From Pseudoxanthomonas sp. (GTDB taxonomy: Bacteria > Pseudomonadota > Gammaproteobacteria > Xanthomonadales > Xanthomonadaceae), in the NCBI GenBank assembly GCA_017745195.1, contig JAGHZW010000180.1, forward strand, positions 12,569-46,666: DNA of 34,098 nucleotides, written 5' to 3'. How positions within the stretch are numbered: the stretch's first letter is position 1; every line of letters begins with the position of its first letter. Made by a program: the position numbers and the translations under genes. This document shows, one piece after another, positions 1 through 10,975 of the stretch. A model generated the notes under the pieces. The model was not told the origin of the DNA and ran no database searches. It worked only from the letters and a program-made list of their open reading frames with translations.

Positions 1-764
1 ATAGATGTAGGCGCGTTGCTGGTTCGTTCGACGACTGCCAGGCGCTGGTCAAGCGCGCACTCAACGATGCGCAGCTGCAGGCACAGGTGCCGCTGAGTTC
101 GGCCAACAGCATCAGCCTGGGCCGGCTGCTGCCGCAGATGAGCTATTACGCGCATGCCGCGCTGGAACACCGCGCCGCGACCGGTCGCGAGCTCAATTTC
201 GTCATCCCGACCGGCAACCTCGGCAACGCGATGGCCGCGATCCTGGCCCGCGCGCAGGGCGTGCCGATCGGGCGCATCGTGCTGGCGACCAATGCCAACC
301 GGGTGCTGCCGGAATACTTCGCCGGCGACGACTACGCGCCGCGCGCCAGCGTGGCGACCCTGGCCAACGCGATGGACGTGGGGGCGCCGAGCAACTTCGA
401 GCGGCTGCGCTGGCTGTACGCCGGCGACGACGCGGCGCTGCGCGCGGCGTTCACCGCGGTATCGGTGGACGACGAGACCATCCGCGCCACCATCCGCGAG
501 CGCTGGGAGCGTCATGGCGAGGTGTTCTGCCCGCACACAGCCACGGCGGTCCACGTGCTGGAGACGCTGCGTGCGGATGGCGTGGACGGCGACTGGGCGG
601 TGGCTTCCACCGCGCATCCGGCCAAGTTCGAGTCGGTGGTCGAACCGCTGGTCGGGCATGCGGTCGAGGTTCCGCCGGCGCTGGCCGAGCTGCTGGCCCG
701 CCCGGCCCGTGCCGAGCCGGTGCCGCCGGAATACGCCGCGCTGCAGGCGCACCTGCTGGGTTGA
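1..764 (+). CDS. thrC: Threonine synthase, C-terminal part (5' truncated by window edge)
   Basis: Threonine synthase converts O-phosphohomoserine to threonine with pyridoxal phosphate in the cytoplasm. Only the C-terminal third is in the window. The frame is open from base 3 and ends at TGA 762-764. The glycine-rich loop PTGNLGNA, which in this family holds the PLP phosphate, is followed by the family stretch ATNANRVLPEYF, then by NAMDVGAPSNFERL, and near the end by STAHPAKFESVVE. These are typical of the longer, gammaproteobacterial type of ThrC. A GTG at 87 could be mistaken for a start, but family-like sequence (RVAGSFDDC) continues upstream of it in the same frame, so the gene simply runs off the window. 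The first few codons do not match the family obviously and may reflect the window edge. The Schiff-base lysine region lies outside the window. Confidence 0.93.
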   Translation, partial: RCRRVAGSFDDCQALVKRALNDAQLQAQVPLSSANSISLGRLLPQMSYYAHAALEHRAATGRELNFVIPTGNLGNAMAAILARAQGVPIGRIVLATNANRVLPEYFAGDDYAPRASVATLANAMDVGAPSNFERLRWLYAGDDAALRAAFTAVSVDDETIRATIRERWERHGEVFCPHTATAVHVLETLRADGVDGDWAVASTAHPAKFESVVEPLVGHAVEVPPALAELLARPARAEPVPPEYAALQAHLLG

Positions 765-898
765 GTCGGTTCCAGCGGAGGCCGGTCCCATGGTCCCATG
801 GCCCGGCCGCGGCCGCTGCCCTAGGATCGTCGCGAGCCATCGCGTCCGCCGCGCACGAGCGTCGTGCCGACCGCGCGGGGGCACCCTCCGGAGGGCGT

Positions 899-1987
899 AT
901 GGCACTACCGTCAGGCAGCACGGTCGAATCCTTCCGCTGGCGCCGCCCGCTGCGCGCGCTTGTCCCGCTGTTGCTGCTTGCCGCCGCCGCGGCGCTGGCC
1001 CAGGACGTGCCGCGCGGCCCGCTCGACCTCAAGCCGGGCGAATTCCTGTGGCATCCGGAGATCGCCCCGGCCGGACCGGTCGTGCTGGTGGTCAGCCTGG
1101 ACCAGCAACGCGCCTACATCTATCGCAACGGCATTGCCATCGGCGTGTCGACGATCAGCTCGGGCAAGCCGGGCAAGGACACGCCGACCGGCGTGTTCAC
1201 GATCCTGCAGAAGAACAAGGACCACCGCTCCAACCTCTACAACAACGCGCCGATGCCGTACATGCAGCGGCTGACCTGGGACGGCATCGCCCTGCACGGC
1301 GGTGCGCTGCCGGGTTATCCGGCCTCGCACGGCTGCGTGCGCCTGCCGCATCCGCTGGCCGAGAAGCTGTTCGCCATCACCCGCAACGGCGACACCGTGG
1401 TGGTCACCGATGGCCGTGCCGCGCCGACCACGCTGGTCTATCCAGCCGTGCTGGCGCCGGTGTCGGCCAAGGGCCTGCCGCTGGCGGTGCCGGAGGCGGG
1501 CGGCCCCGGCTACAGCTGGGACGACGCGGCCGCACCGGCCGGGCAGGTGGGCGTGGTGGTCAGCCTGGTCGACAAGCGGATCTACGTCCTGCGTGCGGGG
1601 GTGCCGATCGGCGAGGCGCCGTTCGAACTGCTGCCCGGGGAGGCGGGGTTCCGCGGTACCACCCTGTTCGTGATGGGCGAGGGGCCCGGCGCCCATGCCA
1701 GTCCGCTCGATCCGGCCCGGCCCGGGCGCAGCTGGACCGCCTATCCGATCCTGGATGACCCGCGCCCGGCCGCCGAGGGCGCGGCGACCGAACCGGTTCC
1801 GCTCGACCTGCTGCAACGGCCCAGCCTGCCGGTGCGGCTGCCGGACGGGTTTGCGGGCCGGCTCTACGACGTGCTGGTGCCCGGGACCACGGTCCTGGTC
1901 ACCGACCTGCCAGCGATGCGCCCGCTGGACAATGAACAGGAGCCGCAGCCGGTCTTGGAATCCGACGCCGGGGACGGCAAGCTCTGA
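899..1987 (+). CDS. L,D-transpeptidase (YkuD family), exported
   Basis: This is a periplasmic L,D-transpeptidase of the YkuD fold, which forms 3-3 peptidoglycan cross-links or anchors proteins to the wall. The ATG at 899 is chosen because GGAGGG lies just upstream (about 890-895) and the product then begins with a basic stretch followed by a hydrophobic signal segment (LRALVPLLLLAAAAALA). The longer frame from 761 adds 46 low-complexity residues. The product is 362 residues. The catalytic signature is clear: HGGALPGYPASHGCVRLP, with the nucleophile at Cys146. The family domain covers roughly residues 55-170. A second half (about 190-340) contains another weak repeat of the VVVSLVDKRIYVLR type, which looks like a degenerate second YkuD-like strand region without the cysteine motif. 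The next gene, 52 bp downstream on the same strand, belongs to a different L,D-transpeptidase family. Confidence 0.9.
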   Translation: MALPSGSTVESFRWRRPLRALVPLLLLAAAAALAQDVPRGPLDLKPGEFLWHPEIAPAGPVVLVVSLDQQRAYIYRNGIAIGVSTISSGKPGKDTPTGVFTILQKNKDHRSNLYNNAPMPYMQRLTWDGIALHGGALPGYPASHGCVRLPHPLAEKLFAITRNGDTVVVTDGRAAPTTLVYPAVLAPVSAKGLPLAVPEAGGPGYSWDDAAAPAGQVGVVVSLVDKRIYVLRAGVPIGEAPFELLPGEAGFRGTTLFVMGEGPGAHASPLDPARPGRSWTAYPILDDPRPAAEGAATEPVPLDLLQRPSLPVRLPDGFAGRLYDVLVPGTTVLVTDLPAMRPLDNEQEPQPVLESDAGDGKL

Positions 1988-2038
1988 AAGCGGGTCGGGG
2001 CGTGCGTCGACCGGCTCCCCGTATCCGTCACGTGTCCC

Positions 2039-2869
2039 ATGAAGTTGCCGATTTCCGCCCGCCGCTGGCTGGCCCTGGTCCCGCTGCTGGTTCCCGCCGC
2101 TGCCGTCCCCTCCGCGGGCAAGTCCCTTTCGCCGCCGCCGGCATTGCCTGGAGCAGTGCCGGTCGCGGCTGGCGCGGGTGATCAGGGACGGCCCGGGCAA
2201 GGCGACGGCGACCTGGCCGGCCTGCTGGCCCAGACCGCACCGGCGGCCAGTCCGCAGGTCCTGCAGCTGGCGGCGCGGGCGATGTCCTGCGCCCTGCGCC
2301 ATCCGGAGTTCGGGGTCGATCCGCAGCGGCTGGGGGTCATCGACTATTCGCGGCCATCCACCGAGCCCCGGCTGTGGGTGTTCGACCTGGCCCGGCACAA
2401 GCTGCTGTTCGAAGAGTGGGTCGCGCACGGGCGCAACAGCGGCGAGAACCTGACCACGCGCTTCTCCAACCGCGACGGCAGCTACATGACCAGCCTGGGC
2501 GGCTTCACCGCGCAGGAAACCTACATGGGCGGGAATGGCTACTCGCTGCGCCTGCGCGGGCTGGAGCCCGGGTTCAACGACCATGCCCGCGACCGCGCGA
2601 TCGTCATCCACGGCGCGCCGTACGTGAACCCGTCGGCGGCGAAGCTGCAGGGCCGCCTCGGCCGCAGCCTCGGCTGCCCGGCGGTACGGCCGGTGGTGGC
2701 GCGGCAGCTGATCGATTCGATCCGCGGCGGCACCTTCGTCTTCGCCTACTACCCGGATCGCGACTGGCTGCAGCGCTCGCAGCTGCTCAGTGGCGAATGC
2801 GCCGGGGCTGGTGCCGCGGCGCCGGTCATCGCCGCAAATCGGACGGCGGCGACCGCAAGGCTGCGCTGA
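2039..2869 (+). CDS. Murein L,D-transpeptidase catalytic-domain protein (YkuD_2 type), exported
   Basis: The product has 276 residues. It begins with a cleavable-looking signal segment (about residues 8-25) and then a low-complexity linker. The domain from about residue 75 onward resembles the YkuD_2 group: a lipid- and murein-facing protein with SLGGFTAQETYMGGNGYSL, then IVIHGAPYVN, then GRSLGCPAV. The probable nucleophile is Cys213 in SLGCPAV, and the histidine of VIHGAP is the probable partner. The sequence is unrelated in detail to the upstream transpeptidase although the chemistry is likely the same. The two genes are 51 bp apart and may be co-transcribed. No strong Shine-Dalgarno sequence is seen before the ATG at 2039. 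The specific peptidoglycan substrate cannot be told from sequence. Confidence 0.85.
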   Translation: MKLPISARRWLALVPLLVPAAAVPSAGKSLSPPPALPGAVPVAAGAGDQGRPGQGDGDLAGLLAQTAPAASPQVLQLAARAMSCALRHPEFGVDPQRLGVIDYSRPSTEPRLWVFDLARHKLLFEEWVAHGRNSGENLTTRFSNRDGSYMTSLGGFTAQETYMGGNGYSLRLRGLEPGFNDHARDRAIVIHGAPYVNPSAAKLQGRLGRSLGCPAVRPVVARQLIDSIRGGTFVFAYYPDRDWLQRSQLLSGECAGAGAAAPVIAANRTAATARLR

Positions 2870-2925
2870 ACGATCCGGCGCCGGCACGGGCCGGCACGGC
2901 ACATCCGCATCGAACTGCGCGCCGG

Positions 2926-2954
2926 CCCTGCCGCGGACCGGTGATGCGGCAGGG
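2926..2954. terminator. Hairpin between convergent genes
   Basis: A perfect 9-bp inverted repeat (CCCTGCCGC at 2926-2934, GCGGCAGGG at 2946-2954) with an 11-nt loop lies between the transpeptidase gene (+) and the GntP permease gene (-), which converge here. There is no T-run on either side, so it would be a weak or factor-assisted bidirectional terminator. Confidence 0.4.
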
Positions 2955-2986
2955 TGTCCGGACGCACGGCCGCGCCGTCGGTGGCG

Positions 2987-4390
2987 TCACACCCAGCCGG
3001 TGGCGTAATACAGCGCGATCACGAAGAACACCGCCAGGGTCTTGATCGCGGTGATCGCGAAGATGTCCTTGTAGGACTGGCGGTGGGTCAGGCCGGTCAC
3101 CGCCAGCAGGGTGATGACCGCGCCGTTGTGCGGCAGCGTGTCCATGCCGCCGGACGCCATCGAGGCCACGCGGTGCAGCACGTCCATCGGGATGCCGTAG
3201 GCGTGCGCGTTGGCGATGAAGGTGTCGCCCATCGCCGCCAGCGCGATACTCAGGCCGCCTGATGCCGAGCCGGTGATGCCGGCCAGCACCGTCACCGACA
3301 CGGCCTGGTTGACCAGCGGGTTGGGAATCGCGCCCAGCGCGTCGGCGACCACCAGGAAGCCGGGCAGGGCGGCGATCACCGCGCCGAAGCCGTATTCGGA
3401 GGCGGTGTTCATCGAGGCCAGCATCGCGCCGCCGACCGCGCTCTTCGTGCCATCGGCGAAGCTGGCGGTCACCGGTTTCCAGGCGAAGGCGAGCACGCTC
3501 AGGATGCCGACCAGCAACGCGCCCTGGACCGCCCAGATCGCCGCGACCTTGGCGACTTCCTGTACCACCGGCACGGGGTTGCCGATGGTCGAGGGAATGA
3601 ACTCGTGGTGGGTCCCGTACCACTGCGGGATCCAACGGGTGAGCAGGAAGTTGGCGACACCCACCAGCAGCAGCGGCAGGATCGCGATGAAGGGATGGGC
3701 GAGGCGGTCGCCGCGGAACGGTTCGGGTTCGTTGCGCAGCTCGATGCCGCTGGCGTAGCCGTCGCCGTTGCGCACCGCGACCCGGCGGCGCCATTCCAGG
3801 TAGGTCATGCCCAGGGCCAGGATGAACACGCCGCCCAGCGTGCCCAGCACCGGTGCCGCCCAGGCGGTGGTACCGAAGAACGCGGTGGGGATGATGTTCT
3901 GGATCTGCGGGGTGCCCGGCAGCGCATCCATGGTGAAGGTGAACGCACCCAGCGCGATCGTGCCGGGGATCAGCCGCTTGGGGATGTCGTTCTGGCGAAA
4001 TAATTCCGCGGCGAACGGGTACACCGCGAAGACCACCACGAACAGCGACACGCCGCCGTAGGTGAGCAGCGCGCAGACCAGCACGATCGACAGCATCGCC
4101 CGTCGCGCGCCGACCAGGCGGATGGTCGCCGCCACTATCGACTTGGAAAAACCCGACAGTTCGATCAGCTTGCCGAACACCGCGCCGAGCAGGAACACGG
4201 GGAAGTACAGCTTCAGGAAGCCGACCATCTTCTCCATGAACAGGCCGGTGAACATCGGCGCGACCAGCGACGGATCGATCAGCAGCACCGCGCCCATCGC
4301 CGCGATCGGGGCGAACAGGATCACGCTGTAGCCGCGGTAGGCGACCACCATCAGGAACGCCAGCGCCGCCAGCACGATCAACAACGACAT
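2987..4390 (-). CDS. GntP-family permease (organic acid:H+ symporter), possibly for 3-hydroxybutyrate
   Basis: This is a polytopic inner-membrane carrier of the gluconate:H+ symporter (GntP) family, 467 residues from the ATG at 4390. The longer frame adds 22 non-hydrophobic residues that do not look like a start. About twelve hydrophobic segments are visible, beginning with MSLLIVLAALAFLMVVAYRG. Family-like stretches include GGVSLFVVVFAVYPFAAELF, the segment DALPGTPQIQNIIPT, and a late SASGGLSIALAAMGD. Members of this family carry gluconate and other small hydroxy- or keto-acids. The gene is divergent from a TonB-dependent receptor (167 bp apart) and lies near 3-hydroxybutyrate dehydrogenase and oligomer hydrolase genes. 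This makes 3-hydroxybutyrate a plausible substrate, but the sequence alone does not show it. A 16-bp motif shared with the bdhA promoter region lies 68-83 bp upstream of its start. Confidence 0.88.
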   Translation of the reverse strand: MSLLIVLAALAFLMVVAYRGYSVILFAPIAAMGAVLLIDPSLVAPMFTGLFMEKMVGFLKLYFPVFLLGAVFGKLIELSGFSKSIVAATIRLVGARRAMLSIVLVCALLTYGGVSLFVVVFAVYPFAAELFRQNDIPKRLIPGTIALGAFTFTMDALPGTPQIQNIIPTAFFGTTAWAAPVLGTLGGVFILALGMTYLEWRRRVAVRNGDGYASGIELRNEPEPFRGDRLAHPFIAILPLLLVGVANFLLTRWIPQWYGTHHEFIPSTIGNPVPVVQEVAKVAAIWAVQGALLVGILSVLAFAWKPVTASFADGTKSAVGGAMLASMNTASEYGFGAVIAALPGFLVVADALGAIPNPLVNQAVSVTVLAGITGSASGGLSIALAAMGDTFIANAHAYGIPMDVLHRVASMASGGMDTLPHNGAVITLLAVTGLTHRQSYKDIFAITAIKTLAVFFVIALYYATGWV

Positions 4391-4457
4391 CGCCCACCCC
4401 GGCCGCCTCCATGGCGGATGCGGCGCAGTATCCGCAGCGCTCCGGGTGCGGCCCACT

Positions 4458-4473
4458 GTACCAATGGCCGATG
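4458..4473. promoter_or_regulatory. Candidate operator shared with the bdhA/oligomer-hydrolase intergenic region
   Basis: The 16-mer GTACCAATGGCCGATG matches GTACCAAAGTACGATG at 12785-12800 at 13 of 16 positions, counted by hand. Both copies are in divergent intergenic regions of genes that may serve 3-hydroxybutyrate use. The one here lies between the GntP permease (start 4390) and the TonB-dependent receptor (start 4558). A LuxR/NarL-type regulator is encoded in the same locus and could bind it. This is inference from conservation only. Confidence 0.4.
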
Positions 4474-4557
4474 CCGTGGCGTCGTCGCCTGGCCCAGGAT
4501 GCGCAGCATCGGAGGCATGTGCCTGCCGGAATGTCTGTACCTGGGAGGAGGGGACTG

Positions 4558-6771
<2,214 letters not shown>

Positions 6772-6802
6772 CCGCGGCGTCCCCTCTCCCCGCGGGAAGG
6801 CA

Positions 6803-6828
6803 CGGCGGCGGGCTTCGGCCCGCCGTCG
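6803..6828 (+). terminator. TTCG-capped GC hairpin after the receptor gene
   Basis: CGGCGGGC (6806-6813), a TTCG tetraloop, and GCCCGCCG (6818-6825) form a perfect and very stable hairpin 34 bp after the receptor stop codon. No clear T-run follows, so it may stabilise the 3' end rather than terminate on its own. Confidence 0.5.
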
Positions 6829-6891
6829 TCGCGTTATGCTGGGGACGGAAACTTCGACGGGGGAAGCGGTGCGTTCGAACGCTGAGGCGCC

Positions 6892-9800
6892 ATGCTGAGC
6901 TTGTGGCTGGTCGCCTTGGCCGGCCTGCTGTGGCTGGCGCTGATGTTCGGCACCGCCCTGTACGGCGAGCGTCGTCCGACCCTGTTCGCCGGCCAGTGGC
7001 GCCATGTCTATGCGCTGTCACTGGCGGTGCACTGCACCAGCTGGACGTTCTACGGCACCGTCACCCAGGCCGCGCGCTACGGCTGGCCGCTGCCGCCGAC
7101 CTTCGTCGGCGCGATCCTGTTCTATGCGCTGGCGGTCGCCTTCATGGTCCGGCTGGTGCGGCTGGCGCGCGAGACCAACGCCACCTCGCTGGCCGACCTG
7201 ATCGCCACCCGGCTCGGCAAGGACGCGTGGCTGGCGGCCACGGTCACCGCGGTCGCCGCGCTGGGCCTGATCCCGTACATCGCCCTGCAGCTGAAGGCGG
7301 TGACGATGAGTTTCGCCACGCTGACCCGCAGCGCCGCCGACGGCGGCCCGTTCTGGCGCGACGGCGCGCTGTACGTCGCCCTGGCGATGGCCCTGTTCGC
7401 GATGCTGTTCGGCACGCGCCGGGCCAGCGCGGCCGAGCACAACCGCGGCCTGGTCCTGGCGATGGCGGTGGAGTCGCTGTTCAAGCTGGCGGCGATGCTG
7501 GCGCTGGGCGCGTTCGTCTGGTTCGGCCTGGATCCGCTGCCGGCCGACGTGCCGCCGCCGCCGGCCGCGCCCGCGGGCGGCTTCCTGCCGCTGGTCCTGC
7601 TCGGCGGCCTGGCGATGTTCATCCTGCCGCACCAGTTCCACGTCGGCGTGGTCGAGTGTCGCGACGAGCGCGACGTGCGCACCGCGCGCTGGCTGTTCCC
7701 GCTGTACCTGCTGCTGATCGCCGCGCCGACCCTGCCGCTGGCGTACGCAGGCCGCGCCCTGCTCGGCGATGCGGTGCCATCGGACATGTATGCGCTGGCG
7801 CTGCCGTTCTCGCAGGGGCACGAGGGCGTGGCCCTGTTCGCCTTCCTCGGCGGGCTCAGTGCGGCCACCGGCATGGTCGTGGTCAGCACGCTGACCCTGA
7901 GCCTGATGATCGGCAACCACTGGTTCGCGCCGGGCCTGCTACGTGGTGCGTGGGCGCGCGATGGCGGCGGCGACCGCCGCGGCGACCTGATCCGCCTGCG
8001 CCGCGCCGGCATCGCCGCGATCATGCTGCTGGCCTGGGCCTACAGCCGGCTGGTCGCCGGCAACGAAGCGCTGGCCGACGTCGGCGCGTTGTCGTTCTCG
8101 GCGCTGGCCACGCTGGCGCCGGTGCTGGGCTTCGCGGTGTGGCGGCCGCAGACGCCGCCGCGCGCGGCCGTCATCGGCGTGGTCGTCGCGTTCGCGACCT
8201 GGGCCTGGGTGCTGCTGGCGCCGACCCTGGCCGCGGCCAGTGGACTCGATGCGCAATGGCCGGACGCGGGCTGGCTGGAGCAGGGCCCGTTTGGACAGCG
8301 CTGGCTCGCGCCCAACGGCCTGTTCGGCCTGACCGGATGGAGTCCGCTAGGCCGCGCGGTCGGTGCCAGCCTGTTCATGGGCACGGTGGCCACGGTGCTG
8401 GCGATGGCCTGGCGACGCGAGGCACCGCATCGCGCCAGCCGCAACCTCGATGCCGATGCGCTGCGCGACGCCGGCCGCCGGTTCCTGTCCGGCGAGAAGG
8501 TGGCCGAACTGCTGGCGCGCGCGCCACGCAGCGGCCCGGTACCGGCGCTGGTCGAGGCACAGGTCGAGCGCGAACTGTCGGCGGTGCTGGGCTCGGCCTC
8601 CGCGCGCCTGCTGCTGGACGCGGCGCGGCGCGAGAGCGGCGATCTGGACACGGTGGCGGCGATCGTCGGCGAGGCCTCGCAGGACCTGCGCTTCAACCAG
8701 CAGGTGCTGCAGGCCGCATTGCAGAACATGAGCCAGGGCATCAGCGTGATCGACCGCGAGCAGCGGCTGGTGGCCTGGAACCGGCGCTACGCCGAGCTGT
8801 TCGATTACCCGGACGAGCTGTTGCAGGTCGGCCGGCCGATCGCCGAACTGACCGCCTGGTCGCTGCGCCGGCAGGCGCCGGCCGATGTCGACGAACGCCA
8901 GGTCGCGCGCGCGGTGGAGCGGCGCCTGGCGTTCATGCGCCACGGCAGTCCGCACCTGACCGAGCGCGTGTTCCCGGATGGCAGCATCGTCGAGATCCGC
9001 GGCAACCCGATGCCCGGCGGCGGCTTCGTCGCCACCTTCACCGACGTCACCGAGTTCCGCGACACCGAGCGCGCGCTGATCCAGGCCAACGAGACCCTGG
9101 AGCTGCGCGTGGTCGAGCGCACCGCGCTGCTGGAAACCGCCAAGCAGGAAGCCGAGCACGCCAACGACGCCAAGAGCCGCTTCCTCGCCGCGATCGGCCA
9201 CGACCTGCTGCAGCCGCTGCATGCGGCACAGCTGTTCGTCGATTCGCTGTCGCAGCAGCTGTCGACGGCGTCCGCGGGCACGGACGCATCCGTCGCGCAC
9301 GCGCCACCGCCGCGCGAGACGCTGCGCCAGCTCGGCGGCGCGCTGGACTCGACCACCGACCTGCTCACCGGCCTGCTCGACATGTCGCGGCTGGAAGCCG
9401 GCGGACTGGTGCCGGCACCGCGCGCGTTCCCGCTGGACGAGGTGCTGGCGCCGCTGGCCGAGCAGTTCCGCGCCATGGCCGGCGAGCGCGGGCTGCGCTT
9501 CGGCTACCGGCCGACCACGGCCTGGGTGCACAGCGATCCGCAACTGCTGCGCCGCGTGCTGCAGAACTTCCTCGCCAATGCGGTGCGCTATACCGTGCGT
9601 GGCCGCGTCGTGCTGGGCGTGCGCCGCGTCGATGGCCGCGTGCGCGTCGAGGTGCACGACACCGGTCCAGGCGTGCCCGATGAGGCGCGCGAGGCGATCT
9701 TCGAGGAGTTCCGGCGTGGCGACGATGCGCCAGGGCAGGGGCTGGGCCTTGGCCTGTCGATTGCCGACCGCATCGCCCGGTTGCTGCAGGCGCCACTGAC

Positions 9801-10281
9801 CCTGCGCAGCCGGCCCGGGCGCGGGTCGGTGTTCGCGGTGGAGGTCGAACGGGCGTCGCCGCCGGCGGTTGTCGCCCAGGTGCGCGCGCACGGCGCGGCG
9901 CAGGGACTGGCCGGCCGCCGCGTGCTGCTGGTCGACAACGATGCCGATGCACTGGCCGCGCTGGCCCGGCTGCTGGCCGGCTGGGGCTGCGAGGTCGCCA
10001 CCGCCGCCGACGGCGAGGGCGCGGCGGCCGCAGTGGCGCAACAGCCTGCGGACCTGTGGCTGTTCGACTACCACCTCGATCGTGGCGACACCGGCGTGCT
10101 GCTGGCATCGCGGCTGGCCGGCCGCTACGGCGCCGCGCCGTGCCTGGTCCTGTCGGCCGACGCCAGCGACGCCACCCGCGCGGCGGTGCAGGATGCCGAG
10201 CTGGGCCTGCTGGCCAAGCCGGTGCGGCCACTGGCGCTGAAGTCGGTGCTGGACCGGATGCTGGCTGCAAGCCGGATGTGA
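6892..10281 (+). CDS. Hybrid sensor histidine kinase with N-terminal Na+/solute-symporter domain (CrbS/MxtR-like)
   Basis: The product has 1129 residues. Residues 1 to about 510 form a polytopic sodium/solute-symporter-like (SLC5) module with a dozen hydrophobic segments. A PAS domain follows at about 600-720 (ALQNMSQGISVIDREQRLVA). Next come a coiled-coil linker and the dimerisation/phosphoacceptor box FLAAIGHDLLQPLHAAQLF with His770, then an HATPase domain (N box LQNFLANAVRYT near 890, DTGPGVPDE near 923, GQGLGLGLSIADRIA near 946). A receiver domain from about 1009 has phosphoacceptor Asp1059 in LFDYHLD and a late lysine in LLAKPVRP. This architecture is that of CrbS/MxtR sensors, which pair with a LuxR-type regulator and control acetate assimilation in other gammaproteobacteria. 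A matching regulator is encoded nearby on the other strand (11264-11929). Whether the symporter module transports or only senses is not evident. Confidence 0.92.
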   Translation: MLSLWLVALAGLLWLALMFGTALYGERRPTLFAGQWRHVYALSLAVHCTSWTFYGTVTQAARYGWPLPPTFVGAILFYALAVAFMVRLVRLARETNATSLADLIATRLGKDAWLAATVTAVAALGLIPYIALQLKAVTMSFATLTRSAADGGPFWRDGALYVALAMALFAMLFGTRRASAAEHNRGLVLAMAVESLFKLAAMLALGAFVWFGLDPLPADVPPPPAAPAGGFLPLVLLGGLAMFILPHQFHVGVVECRDERDVRTARWLFPLYLLLIAAPTLPLAYAGRALLGDAVPSDMYALALPFSQGHEGVALFAFLGGLSAATGMVVVSTLTLSLMIGNHWFAPGLLRGAWARDGGGDRRGDLIRLRRAGIAAIMLLAWAYSRLVAGNEALADVGALSFSALATLAPVLGFAVWRPQTPPRAAVIGVVVAFATWAWVLLAPTLAAASGLDAQWPDAGWLEQGPFGQRWLAPNGLFGLTGWSPLGRAVGASLFMGTVATVLAMAWRREAPHRASRNLDADALRDAGRRFLSGEKVAELLARAPRSGPVPALVEAQVERELSAVLGSASARLLLDAARRESGDLDTVAAIVGEASQDLRFNQQVLQAALQNMSQGISVIDREQRLVAWNRRYAELFDYPDELLQVGRPIAELTAWSLRRQAPADVDERQVARAVERRLAFMRHGSPHLTERVFPDGSIVEIRGNPMPGGGFVATFTDVTEFRDTERALIQANETLELRVVERTALLETAKQEAEHANDAKSRFLAAIGHDLLQPLHAAQLFVDSLSQQLSTASAGTDASVAHAPPPRETLRQLGGALDSTTDLLTGLLDMSRLEAGGLVPAPRAFPLDEVLAPLAEQFRAMAGERGLRFGYRPTTAWVHSDPQLLRRVLQNFLANAVRYTVRGRVVLGVRRVDGRVRVEVHDTGPGVPDEAREAIFEEFRRGDDAPGQGLGLGLSIADRIARLLQAPLTLRSRPGRGSVFAVEVERASPPAVVAQVRAHGAAQGLAGRRVLLVDNDADALAALARLLAGWGCEVATAADGEGAAAAVAQQPADLWLFDYHLDRGDTGVLLASRLAGRYGAAPCLVLSADASDATRAAVQDAELGLLAKPVRPLALKSVLDRMLAASRM

Positions 10282-10445
10282 TGGGTCGCCGCATGGTCCG
10301 TCGACCCGGCGTAGGCCTGTGTCGGGTGCGACGGCCGCTCGCGGGAGGCGGGACATTCGTCCGCGGCGCGCGCCGGAATGGGCGGGCTGGCCGATGCCGG
10401 CTGGACGGCCCGGTAGAATCCGCCGTTTCCACGCGGATCAGCCCC

Positions 10446-10934
10446 ATGCCCTATACCCCCATCGTCGCCACGCTCGGCTATGTGTTCTCGCCCGACCGCA
10501 AGCGGGTGCTGATGGTCCACCGCAACGCGCGGCCGGACGACCACCAGCTGGGCAAGTACAACGGCCTGGGCGGAAAGATCGAGCGCGACGAGGACGTGGT
10601 GGCGTGCATGCGCCGCGAGATCCGCGAGGAGGCCGGGATCGAGTGCGAGTCGATGCAGTTGCGCGGCACGATCAGCTGGCCCGGCTTCGGCAGGAACGGC
10701 GAGGACTGGCTGGGCTTCGTCTTCATCATCGACGGCTGGAGCGGCACGCCGCTGGAGTCCAACCCGGAAGGGGCGCTGGAATGGGTCGAGGTCGACCGCA
10801 TCCACGAGTTGAACCTGTGGGACGGCGACCGCCGGTTCCTGCCGCTGGTGTTCGACGCCGATCCGCGCGCCTTCCATGGGGTGATGCCGTACCGCGACGG
10901 GAAGATGGAGTCCTGGAGCTTTTCGCGGATCTGA
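10446..10934 (+). CDS. Nudix hydrolase (8-oxo-dGTP diphosphatase-like)
   Basis: This is a cytoplasmic Nudix pyrophosphohydrolase of 162 residues from the ATG at 10446. The in-frame region upstream is low-complexity and overlaps the kinase gene. The Nudix box is complete: G-x5-E-x7-REI-x-EEAGI, in GKIERDEDVVACM followed by RREIREEAGIE. The surroundings (YTPIVATLGYVF, LMVHRNARPDDHQLGKYNGLGG) match the MutT-like group that is annotated as 8-oxo-dGTP diphosphatase or general NUDIX protein in xanthomonads. It sits between the sensor kinase and its probable regulator with no obvious functional link. The substrate is unproven. Confidence 0.87.
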   Translation: MPYTPIVATLGYVFSPDRKRVLMVHRNARPDDHQLGKYNGLGGKIERDEDVVACMRREIREEAGIECESMQLRGTISWPGFGRNGEDWLGFVFIIDGWSGTPLESNPEGALEWVEVDRIHELNLWDGDRRFLPLVFDADPRAFHGVMPYRDGKMESWSFSRI

Positions 10935-10948
10935 TCCCGCCAGAAAAG

Positions 10949-10975
10949 CGCGCATGTTCCACGGCATGCGCGTTT
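10949..10975. terminator. Hairpin with flanking A and T tracts after the Nudix gene
   Basis: CGCGCATG (10949-10956) and CATGCGCG (10965-10972) pair perfectly around an 8-nt loop. AAAA stands before the stem and TTT after it, so it could act in both directions. The T tract is short. It lies 14 bp after the Nudix stop codon. Confidence 0.5.

Noticed and set aside
761-898. N-terminal extension of the first L,D-transpeptidase
   Set aside because: The 46 extra codons are low-complexity and lack any signal, whereas the ATG at 899 has a strong ribosome site and begins a signal peptide. The stretch also overlaps the thrC stop codon.
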